Source: Candidatus Poribacteria bacterium (GTDB lineage: Bacteria > Poribacteria > WGA-4E > WGA-3G). From it: DNA of 5,410 nt. The notes beneath the pieces are model-generated. The model was given only the letters and a program-made list of their open reading frames with translations, did no database searches and had not been told where the DNA came from. This document shows, piece after piece, positions 1-5,410 of this stretch. The DNA is taken from assembly GCA_009835515.1 (NCBI GenBank), contig VXXH01000813.1:1-5410 (forward strand). Direction: 5' to 3'. Position 1 is the stretch's first letter. Each line of letters opens with the position of its first letter. The position numbers and the translations under genes were made by a program.

Positions 1-1
1 G

Positions 2-2698
2 CGAAAATTCTCTTTAGCTGCCTTTCTCATTCTACTGCTTAACAGCGCGTACCTGTTCAGCTTCGGCGAACCGACGCTCTTTTATATCTTCAACGTCCTG
101 CTCCACATTGGACTCGGTATCGTCCTGATACTCCCGTTCAGCATCTATGTCTATAAGCATTTAGGACACCGCTTGCAAGCCCATACTCAGAAGCAAAGCA
201 CCTCAACGCTCGGACAATTGGGGGTTATCGGGATAACCGTTGGTATCATCACTGGTGTCTATCTGATGATCGTCGGTGCGACAACCCCGTATCGGTGGCT
301 TCTCATCACACACATTGTCAGTGTAAGCGCGGGGTGCCTCCTTTTCTGCATCTACTTACTGAGAAGTGCTGAACTGCTTACGCCACTGTTGCGGAAAATA
401 ACAGTAGGCGTATTGGCTATCGTCGTTATTTTCCCCATTGGTGCGAAACTCGCGCAACACTACCTTCCGAATGAAAGGTATCTCGTCGAAAACCCTGCAC
501 TCCCACCTACGAGCATGTACGAAGAAGGCGGGGGCACAACCGGGCACTTTTTCCCCGCATCCGTTGAAACAGAGACAGGGGCATTAATCCCGACCGATTT
601 CTTTCTCACATCAGAAACCTGTGCTGCAAAAGGGTGTCATCCAGATATCTATCAGCAATGGAACGAATCCGCCCATCACTTCTCTTCTTTCAACAACCAG
701 TGGTATCGTAAGTCGATTATCTATATGCAGGAGGTCAACGGCATCCAACCCTCCAAATGGTGTGGCGGTTGCCACGACCCAGCGATCCTGCTCAACGGCG
801 TGATGGACAAACCCATCCGCGAGAATCTTCATACGCCTGCCGCACAAGCCGGGCTCGCCTGCACAGCCTGCCACTCTATTGAACGCGTCAAAGATACGAT
901 GGGCAACAGTGGATACGTGATTAAATATCCACCACTCCACGACATCGCTGCCAGTGATAACCCGATCATTCGGAATCTGCACAACTATCTCATCCGACTC
1001 GACCCAGAACCGCACAAAAAGAGTTTCCTCAAACCGTTCCATCGTCAAAACACCGCCGAATTCTGTTCAACGTGCCATAAAGTACACCTTGATGAACCGG
1101 TCAACAATTTCCGTTGGGTGCGAGGCTTCAACGACTACGACCAGTGGCAGAAAAGTGGGGTCTCTCACCAAGGCGCGTTGTCCTTCTATTATCCTGAAAC
1201 GGCGAAGAAATGCGTCGATTGCCACATGCCGCTTATCGATTCCACAGATGCCGCAAATATCAACGGCAAGGTTCACAACCACCGTTTTCCCGCAGCGAAC
1301 ACGGCACTCCCGTTCGTCAACCAACATCCAGACCAACTCAAAGCCGTGACAGATTTTTTGCAGGATGAAGTGATAACGTTAGACCTATTCGCAGACGGTG
1401 CCCCAATCCCAAGCGACGGGGTTGAAGTTACACGAAACGAAAACACGCGGGTCGATGTCGTAGTGCGTACACGCGGTGTCGGACACCGTTTCCCCACTGG
1501 CACGATTGACGCGTTCGACATCTGGTTGGAGGTGAAAGCCACCGATGAAAACGGAAAGATCGTCTTCTGGAACGGTAGGATCACCGCACCGGATGGAAAT
1601 GGACCGGTCGATCCGAGCGCGCATTTTTACCGCGCTTACATGCTGGACGCACACGGTAACCTGATTAATAAACGAAACGCTTGGGCACTGCGAACCGTGC
1701 TCTATTCAAATACGATCCCACCGGGTGCCGCTGATACCGTACGCTATCGACTCGAAATCCCGCCGGACTGCGGAGATATTCTCACATTGGAGGCGAAACT
1801 CAACTACCGCAAATTCAACTGGTGGCATACACAATGGGCTTATGCAGGCGTACGCGACCCAGAAGATACCGACTTCCAAGTAGACAAAGGCTACGATGAT
1901 GGCAAATGGGTCTGGACGGGTGATACCTCAGATGTCGCCGGAAAGATTAAGGCGATCCCAAATCTACCGATTACAGAGATGGCATCTGCTACAGCAACTC
2001 TAAAAGTAGTAGGCACACTCCCTGGGTTTCCGTCCGCTGAAGTAGCAGAAAACATACGCGAACGCTGGAACGACTACGGCATCGGACTCCTCCTACAAGG
2101 CGACCTGAAAGCCGCAGAAACCGCATTTTTGAAGGTAACGGAGATAGAACCGGGATATCTTGATGGGTGGGTCAATGTGGCGAGAGTCAGAATTGAAGAA
2201 GGGGATATGCAGGGTGCCGAAGCAATGCTTGAGAAAGCGTTTGAAATTCAGAAAACACTACCGCCTGAAAACCCGCATCGTGCGAAGGTTCACTACTTTT
2301 ATGCACTCGTTCAGGAAACACATGGTAACTATGACATAGCCATTGAGCATCTCCAGCGTGCCGCTGCACAATTTCCACGCGACACCCGTGTCCGCAATAG
2401 ACTCGGACGTATGCACTTCCTAAAACGCGACTATGAAACCGCGCTGACTGAATTCCAGAAGACACTCACCGTTGACCCGGAAGATTTGGACGCCCACTAT
2501 AACATGATGCGGTGTTACCGCGCCCTCAAGAACCCATCGCTCGCCGCAAAATCGCAGAAACTCTACTTACGTTTTAAAGCAGACGAATCCGTCGATGCAA
2601 TCACCGGCATCCCCCGCCGAGCTGATCCGAATGTCAACCGCGAACGCCAACCAATTCACGAACATACCAATAGCTACGAACCACCATCCAACCCGTAA
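2..2698 (+). CDS. Membrane-anchored pentahaem c-type cytochrome with C-terminal TPR domain (5' partial)
   Basis: Likely a periplasm-facing electron carrier of the cytochrome c554-like multihaem type, anchored in the cytoplasmic membrane. The frame is open from base 2, so the gene begins upstream. The TTG at 173 is not a credible start because it would delete two hydrophobic segments. Counting from the first full codon, 898 residues are visible. Hydrophobic segments lie at about 4-21, 26-51, 73-92, 99-120 and 133-150. Haem sites are CAAKGCH (620-640), CGGCH (761-775), CTACH (860-874), CSTCH (1064-1078) and CVDCH followed by MP (1211-1225). A beta-rich region follows, with GHRFPTG at 1481-1501, a motif I associate with multihaem cytochromes. 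About five TPR units span roughly 2060-2590, and the stop is TAA. Haem attachment requires export of the central and C-terminal parts. The electron donor and acceptor are unknown. The haem sites and TPRs are clear; the exact family is less certain. Confidence 0.9.
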   Translation, partial: RKFSLAAFLILLLNSAYLFSFGEPTLFYIFNVLLHIGLGIVLILPFSIYVYKHLGHRLQAHTQKQSTSTLGQLGVIGITVGIITGVYLMIVGATTPYRWLLITHIVSVSAGCLLFCIYLLRSAELLTPLLRKITVGVLAIVVIFPIGAKLAQHYLPNERYLVENPALPPTSMYEEGGGTTGHFFPASVETETGALIPTDFFLTSETCAAKGCHPDIYQQWNESAHHFSSFNNQWYRKSIIYMQEVNGIQPSKWCGGCHDPAILLNGVMDKPIRENLHTPAAQAGLACTACHSIERVKDTMGNSGYVIKYPPLHDIAASDNPIIRNLHNYLIRLDPEPHKKSFLKPFHRQNTAEFCSTCHKVHLDEPVNNFRWVRGFNDYDQWQKSGVSHQGALSFYYPETAKKCVDCHMPLIDSTDAANINGKVHNHRFPAANTALPFVNQHPDQLKAVTDFLQDEVITLDLFADGAPIPSDGVEVTRNENTRVDVVVRTRGVGHRFPTGTIDAFDIWLEVKATDENGKIVFWNGRITAPDGNGPVDPSAHFYRAYMLDAHGNLINKRNAWALRTVLYSNTIPPGAADTVRYRLEIPPDCGDILTLEAKLNYRKFNWWHTQWAYAGVRDPEDTDFQVDKGYDDGKWVWTGDTSDVAGKIKAIPNLPITEMASATATLKVVGTLPGFPSAEVAENIRERWNDYGIGLLLQGDLKAAETAFLKVTEIEPGYLDGWVNVARVRIEEGDMQGAEAMLEKAFEIQKTLPPENPHRAKVHYFYALVQETHGNYDIAIEHLQRAAAQFPRDTRVRNRLGRMHFLKRDYETALTEFQKTLTVDPEDLDAHYNMMRCYRALKNPSLAAKSQKLYLRFKADESVDAITGIPRRADPNVNRERQPIHEHTNSYEPPSNP
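620..1225 (+). other. Five-haem binding region of the cytochrome
   Basis: Five covalent c-type haem attachment motifs lie in about 200 residues: one CX4CH at 620-640, then CXXCH at 761-775, 860-874, 1064-1078 and 1211-1225. The spacing is uneven. Many extra histidines lie between the sites and could be distal haem ligands. The final motif, CVDCH followed by Met-Pro, is typical of cytochrome c554-like multihaem proteins. That family placement is from memory of the motif, not from a search. Confidence 0.9.
2060..2590 (+). other. TPR repeat region of the cytochrome
   Basis: Five consecutive helix-turn-helix units of about 34 residues fit the TPR pattern. The clearest begin at WNDYGIGLLLQGDLKAAETA, DGWVNVARVRIEEGD, YFYALVQETHGNYDIAIEHL, VRNRLGRMHFLKRDYETA and DAHYNMMRCYRALKN. 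Several end in the usual acidic-proline turn (EIEPG, TVDPED). TPRs bind proteins, so this part probably recruits a redox partner or assembles a complex. No partner can be named from the sequence. Confidence 0.85.
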
Positions 2699-2866
2699 GC
2701 ATCAGCAATTCCCAATTTAATTGTATCATAAAATGAAAGGCGCAAAGCAATGATAATACCACCGAATATGGAGCATCAGAAATTGACGCTTAGAGGTTGT
2801 CTCGGATTAATAGTTTTACCTTGAGCCTTTTGCTTGGATTTTGGTTGGTTGTTCAGTTTGACATGT

Positions 2867-2894
2867 GTTCCTTCCGAGTAACGGGTGAAGGAAC
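2867..2894 (+). repeat. Perfect 8-bp inverted repeat (hairpin), GTTCCTTC/GAAGGAAC
   Basis: GTTCCTTC at 2867-2874 is exactly complementary to GAAGGAAC at 2887-2894, with a 12-base loop. Inside the loop, CG (2875-2876) can also pair with CG (2882-2883), leaving a GGT bulge. No T tract follows, so it is not a standard intrinsic terminator. It could be part of a structured RNA or a palindromic protein-binding site. Confidence 0.5.
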
Positions 2895-2896
2895 TG

Positions 2897-2916
2897 GGTT
2901 AGAAAACCGTTCTACC
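2897..2916 (+). repeat. Second potential hairpin, immediately downstream
   Basis: GG-T-TAGAA (2897-2904) can pair with TTCTACC (2910-2916), leaving one bulged T and a five-base loop. It starts two bases after the preceding hairpin ends. An alternative pairing, GGTT (2897-2900) with AACC (2905-2908), is also possible, so the fold could switch. No known RNA family was recognised. Confidence 0.35.
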
Positions 2917-2962
2917 ATAGATAGCGTAGATTTCGGACATCCCTCTTACAAGCGTTTTCAAT

Positions 2963-2991
2963 TTGACAACCCATCTATAATATGCTATCCT
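2963..2991 (+). promoter_or_regulatory. Sigma70-type promoter of selA, with extended -10
   Basis: A perfect -35 box TTGACA (2963-2968) is followed, after 17 bases, by TATCCT (2986-2991), which matches four of six consensus -10 bases. TG at 2983-2984 sits one base before the -10 box and gives an extended -10. Transcription would start near 2998, leaving a leader of about 46 bases before the preferred selA start. This implies that selA and the gene behind it are transcribed independently of the cytochrome gene. Confidence 0.65.
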
Positions 2992-3014
2992 ATAAGAAAA
3001 TTGCCCAGAATCGA

Positions 3015-3029
3015 GATAGCAACGCTATT
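3015..3029 (+). other. Small hairpin in the selA leader
   Basis: ATAGC (3016-3020) and GCTAT (3024-3028) are complementary around a three-base loop, with a G-T wobble closing at 3015/3029. The hairpin ends five bases before the probable ribosome-binding GGAAA. It could affect translation start or mRNA stability. It is short and could be chance. Confidence 0.3.
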
Positions 3030-3033
3030 CCTT

Positions 3034-3038
3034 GGAAA
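3034..3038 (+). promoter_or_regulatory. Weak ribosome-binding site deciding the selA start
   Basis: GGAAA lies five bases before the TTG at 3044. If the TTG at 3032 were used, these bases would be inside the coding region and nothing resembling a Shine-Dalgarno would precede it. This supports the later start. Confidence 0.45.
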
Positions 3039-3043
3039 CCATT

Positions 3044-4456
3044 TTGACAACCAATCACATAAGAGACCTTCTAAAACAATTACCCGCCATCGAAAAACTC
3101 CTCAACACACAGGAGATGCTCGACTTGCAAGCCACCTACGCGCGTCCGCTTGTTACAGAAACACTCCGCGCTGTCGTTGCTGACATCCGAAGCGAAATCC
3201 TCAGCGGAAATCAGACACAACTCCCAGAACACACGGAATACGCCGAACGGACACGCCAGAAAATTGCGGCGAAAACAGTACCCCGCATGCGTCCCGTCGT
3301 TAATGCAACAGGCACGGTTACACATACTAACTTAGGTAGATCTTTGCTAAGCAACGATGCCTGCGAAGCCATCCAGCAAGCCGCGCAAAACTACGTCAAC
3401 CTCGAATACGACATCGAAACAGGCAGACGCGGACATCGGGACAGGATCACCGAACCGCTCCTACAGCAGCTGACAGGCTGCGAGGCTTCCACAGTCGTCA
3501 ATAACAATGCCGCTGCTGTGCTACTCGCACTTCAGACCGTGGCACGCGGTAAAGAGGTCATCGTCTCACGCGGAGAACTGATCGAAATCGGTGGTGCATT
3601 CCGGATCCCAGATGTTATGGCGGCAAGTGGGGCGATACTCCGAGAAGTCGGCACCACGAACCGAACCCATCTCCGAGATTACGCCGAGGCTATCAATGAG
3701 AACACAGGACTATTGCTCAAAGTGCATCCGAGCAACTACAAAATCCTCGGTTTCACATCAACCCCGACAATGGAAGAAATAACGGAACTCGGTACACAGC
3801 AAGGCATCCCCACAATGGAAGACCTCGGTAGCGGCGCACTTATTGATATGACAGCCCATGGACTTCCCCATGAACCCCTTGTTGGCGAACGCATCACCAG
3901 CGGCATTGATATTGTCACCTTCAGCGGCGACAAGCTGCTCGGCGGACCACAAGCAGGCATTATCGTCGGTAAAGCAGAATGGATCGAAAAGATGCGTAAA
4001 AACCCGATGATGCGGGCACTTCGGGTCGATAAACTCATCATTGCCGGTCTATCTGCCACATTGCAACGCTATCTCATTGACAGCACGACCGCCGCCGAAC
4101 AATTTCCGATGCTCAACCGCTACACCCGTCCTATAGAGACACTCCACACTGTCGCAGAAAAACTCAAAGTGCAACTCCGAGACATCTTGGCAGAAAAAGT
4201 CAACATTCAGGTCTCGGAAACCTACGGGCAGATCGGGAGTGGCGCGCTTCCAGTTGAAACGCTACCGAGCGTCGCGCTTGTTCTTGAACCTTCAGAGACA
4301 TCCGCTGAAACACTCGCCGCACAGTTCCGAAACGCTACAATTCCTGTCATCGGTAGAATCAAAGACGGACTTTTTTGGCTGGATCTCCGTACAGTTTATG
4401 AAAGAGAACAGGCGTGGATCGTCGAAGCCGCTACACAAATAGCCAAAATGCCATGA
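3044..4456 (+). CDS. selA: L-seryl-tRNA(Sec) selenium transferase
   Basis: SelA is the cytoplasmic PLP enzyme that converts seryl-tRNA(Sec) to selenocysteyl-tRNA(Sec) using selenophosphate. From TTG 3044 it has 470 residues, close to the E. coli enzyme. That start gives MTT...QLPAIEKLL, matching the E. coli N-terminus as I recall it; TTG 3032 would add four residues. In-frame TAG at 3017-3019 limits the frame, and the first in-frame ATG (3116) would remove conserved sequence. Family motifs are NATGTVTHTNLGR, RRGHRDR, VNNNAAAVLLAL, SRGELIEIGGAFRIPDVM and FSGDKLLGGPQAGIIVGK. Lys297 in SGDK is the expected PLP lysine. The GTTNRT loop (203-208) and Arg324/Arg327 (RALR) correspond to selenophosphate-site residues described for Aquifex SelA. 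It has its own promoter, and its TGA stop overlaps the next gene's ATG. The enzyme appears intact. Confidence 0.97.
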   Translation: MTTNHIRDLLKQLPAIEKLLNTQEMLDLQATYARPLVTETLRAVVADIRSEILSGNQTQLPEHTEYAERTRQKIAAKTVPRMRPVVNATGTVTHTNLGRSLLSNDACEAIQQAAQNYVNLEYDIETGRRGHRDRITEPLLQQLTGCEASTVVNNNAAAVLLALQTVARGKEVIVSRGELIEIGGAFRIPDVMAASGAILREVGTTNRTHLRDYAEAINENTGLLLKVHPSNYKILGFTSTPTMEEITELGTQQGIPTMEDLGSGALIDMTAHGLPHEPLVGERITSGIDIVTFSGDKLLGGPQAGIIVGKAEWIEKMRKNPMMRALRVDKLIIAGLSATLQRYLIDSTTAAEQFPMLNRYTRPIETLHTVAEKLKVQLRDILAEKVNIQVSETYGQIGSGALPVETLPSVALVLEPSETSAETLAAQFRNATIPVIGRIKDGLFWLDLRTVYEREQAWIVEAATQIAKMP

Positions 4457-5265
4457 AGATTGCGGACATCCTTCTCATCTGCATCGTCTGTGTGAGTATA
4501 TCCGCCTGCGCGCAAAGCGATGAAGGTTCACCCACCACCGAACATCCAAATGAAATCGTCTCTGAGATCGACGGTGCCACAATGGTCTTGATTCCAGCAG
4601 GTACGTTTCAGATGGGGTCCACGATCGGGGATAGCGACGAACAACCGGTGCATACTGTTACCCTCAAAGCATTTTACATGGACCAGTATGAAGTAACGAA
4701 CGCACGCTACCAAAAATTTGTGGAAAGTACAGGCTATCCTCAGCCACCACTGTCGCATAACCCGCGGTTCAATGCCTCGGACACACCTGTCGTCCATATA
4801 AAGTGGCGTGATGCTGCTGCCTATGCTGCATGGGCAAATAAACGGTTACCCACTGAAGCAGAATGGGAATACGCCGCACGCGGAAATCTGACTGGAAAAT
4901 TATACCCGAATGGTGATATAATTACACATACAGATGCGAATTTCGGCGGCACTGGTGGAACAGATCAATGGAAGTGGGTGGCACCCATCGGCAGTTTCCT
5001 GCCAAACGGCTATAACTTATACGACATGGCAGGGAATGCCTGGGAATGGTGTTTCGACGAATACAACGGCGAATTCTACAGTCAGCGTCCAGAAAATAAC
5101 CCGCGTTTCGGCAGAGAAATCGCACCAGATAACGAAAATTTCCGGATCCTACGCGGTGGCGGCTGGGGCGGGAGCCCTGAGGACCTTCGCGTCGCAGATC
5201 GGTGGTACCATCTCTCATCTGGCAGTACCATCGGCTTTCGCTGCGTCAAAGATTTAAAAGAATAG
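4453..5265 (+). CDS. Lipoprotein with FGE-sulfatase (SUMF1-like) domain, no FGE catalytic cysteines
   Basis: A predicted 270-residue exported lipoprotein. The start is ATG 4453, overlapping the selA stop as ATGA, which suggests translational coupling; no clear Shine-Dalgarno precedes it. A GTG at 4414 in the same frame would put 13 hydrophilic residues before the signal peptide. Residues 1-18 form the signal peptide, and lipobox ISAC places the lipidated Cys at 19. The mature part shows the FGE-sulfatase fold: MVLIPAGTFQMGS (44-56), the YEVTNARYQKFV stretch, LPTEAEWEYAARG, NLYDMAGNAWEWC (Cys200), LRGGGWGGSPEDLR (near 233-246) and IGFRC (Cys264). True formylglycine-generating enzymes carry a cysteine pair in the RGG region; here those places hold Gly and Asp/Leu, so sulfatase activation is unlikely. 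Cys200 and Cys264 may form a disulfide. A binding or structural role at the membrane surface is plausible, but the function is unknown. Confidence 0.92.
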   Translation: MKIADILLICIVCVSISACAQSDEGSPTTEHPNEIVSEIDGATMVLIPAGTFQMGSTIGDSDEQPVHTVTLKAFYMDQYEVTNARYQKFVESTGYPQPPLSHNPRFNASDTPVVHIKWRDAAAYAAWANKRLPTEAEWEYAARGNLTGKLYPNGDIITHTDANFGGTGGTDQWKWVAPIGSFLPNGYNLYDMAGNAWEWCFDEYNGEFYSQRPENNPRFGREIAPDNENFRILRGGGWGGSPEDLRVADRWYHLSSGSTIGFRCVKDLKE

Positions 5266-5370
5266 TTGTCAGTCATCGGTTATTAGTGGAGAAACATCAG
5301 AAATTCTTAATGTGCATCAGAAACCTCTTTTTACCGACAACTGACAACTGACAACTGACAACTGATAACT
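5264..5370. repeat. Intergenic element bounded by heptamer repeats in opposite orientations
   Basis: On the right, GACAACT is repeated four times perfectly (5336-5363), followed by the variant GATAACT (5364-5370). On the left, the reverse complement AGTTGTC (5264-5270) is followed by two degenerate units, AGTCATC and GGTTATT (to 5284). It begins inside the TAG stop of the lipoprotein gene. AGTTGTCAGT (5264-5273) can pair over 10 bases with ACTGACAACT (for example 5340-5349). The core contains CATCAGAAA twice (5295-5303, 5315-5323) and a T5 run. No T tract follows the right arm, so it is not a standard terminator. Confidence 0.7.
5336..5370 (+). repeat. Tandem heptamer repeat, (GACAACT)4 plus GATAACT
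   Basis: Five consecutive 7-base units, four identical and one with a single C-to-T change, end three bases before a candidate ATG. The copy number could change by replication slippage. Short heptamer tandem arrays in intergenic DNA are known from other bacteria, for example cyanobacteria; any relation to those is not shown here. Confidence 0.9.
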
Positions 5371-5373
5371 ATT

Positions 5374-5410
5374 ATGGCAGTTTCTGTTCAATTAACCCAC
5401 GTTACAAAAG
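5374..5410 (+). CDS. Start of a gene, possibly an ABC-transporter ATP-binding protein (3' partial)
   Basis: ATG 5374 opens a frame reading MAVSVQLTHVTK before the window ends. A short beta-strand-like start ending in a V-T-K triplet is how many ABC-transporter ATPase subunits begin (commonly continuing with Arg-Phe/Tyr-Gly), and that is the only basis for the product guess. No Shine-Dalgarno is visible, because the heptamer repeats occupy the upstream bases. Only 12 residues are available, so the Walker motifs that would confirm this lie outside the window. The gene could equally be something else. Confidence 0.45.
   Translation, partial: MAVSVQLTHVTK

Larger units (their letters stand above)
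2699..2962. other. Intergenic region between the cytochrome gene and the selA promoter
   Basis: No convincing gene lies here. The base composition is richer in T and A than in the flanking genes. Short ORFs are present, but none has a good start signal or a recognisable product. The stretch holds two adjacent potential hairpins (2867-2894 and 2897-2916) and two related 11-mers, CATCAGCAATT (2700-2710) and CATCAGAAATT (2774-2784). No GC-rich hairpin followed by a T tract is visible after the cytochrome stop, so how its transcript ends is unclear. Confidence 0.6.

Noticed and set aside
173..175. TTG as the start of the cytochrome gene
   Set aside because: The same frame is open to the left edge and encodes two further hydrophobic segments, so the gene is cut by the window rather than starting here.
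611..1048. 145-codon ORF on the minus strand, and other antisense ORFs
   Set aside because: They lie opposite well-supported genes, have no recognisable motifs, and are expected from the codon use of the + strand genes.
2750..2881. Short ORF with an in-frame TGA (2822-2824) followed by hairpins, as a possible selenoprotein near selA
   Set aside because: The peptide has no redox motif around the TGA, the hairpins lie over 40 bases downstream, and the product resembles nothing I know. Closeness to selA is not evidence.
2840..2960. Possible tRNA(Sec) gene (selC) on either strand
   Set aside because: The hairpins do not form an acceptor stem, there is no T-arm GGTTC/GTTCGA pattern in the right place, and no TCA anticodon sits in a seven-base loop.
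2976..2981. Perfect TATAAT as the -10 box
   Set aside because: It lies only 7 bases after the good -35 box. The alternative -35 TTTTCA (2955-2960) is poor, with 15-base spacing. The TG-TATCCT box at 17-base spacing fits better.
2797..3183. 128-codon ORF with a hydrophobic N-terminal stretch
   Set aside because: It starts at a TTG without a spaced ribosome site, runs through the selA promoter and then about 140 bases into selA in another frame, and its C-terminal part is a typical out-of-frame shadow. A decayed small membrane-protein gene cannot be fully excluded for 2797-2870.
4414..4416. GTG as the start of the lipoprotein gene
   Set aside because: It would add 13 charged residues before the signal peptide. 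The ATG overlapping the selA stop gives a normal lipoprotein N-terminus.
5264..5370. Intrinsic terminator after the lipoprotein gene
   Set aside because: The possible stem has a loop of more than 60 bases and no T tract after its right arm. The T5 run is inside the loop and no compact GC-rich hairpin precedes it.

Overview
The window holds four protein-coding genes, all on the + strand: one cut by the left edge, two complete, and one of which only the first 12 codons are visible. The lipoprotein signal and the periplasm-type multihaem cytochrome suggest a Gram-negative-type bacterium. An intact SelA shows that it makes selenocysteine by the bacterial route. The exported FGE-sulfatase-like lipoprotein, TTG start, weak Shine-Dalgarno signals and heptamer intergenic repeats remind me of Candidatus Poribacteria or a similar uncultured marine lineage. 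That is an impression from gene style, not a demonstrated placement.

Left part (2-2698): a large membrane-anchored multihaem c-type cytochrome. The open frame continues off the left edge, so the true start is not visible. In order it shows five hydrophobic segments, one CX4CH and four CXXCH haem sites, a beta-rich stretch with a GHRFPTG motif, and about five TPR units. It probably carries electrons at the outer face of the cytoplasmic membrane and uses the TPRs to dock a partner.

Middle gap (2699-3043): about 345 bases with no convincing gene. It contains two adjacent potential RNA hairpins (2867-2894 and 2897-2916), a strong sigma70-type promoter (2963-2991, with an extended -10), a short leader hairpin and a repeated TTTGACAACC motif.

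Right part (3044-5265): selA, starting at a TTG, overlaps by ATGA with a lipoprotein gene that has an FGE-sulfatase (SUMF1-like) fold but lacks the FGE catalytic cysteines. The two look transcribed and translated together. selB and selC are not in the window.

Right edge (5266-5410): an intergenic stretch bounded by heptamer repeats in opposite orientations, followed by the first codons of what may be an ABC-transporter ATPase. I see no mobile element gene, CRISPR array, rRNA or tRNA. I did not find a clearly undescribed system. The most unusual items are the cytochrome's domain architecture, the structured gap before selA, and the inverted heptamer arrays.
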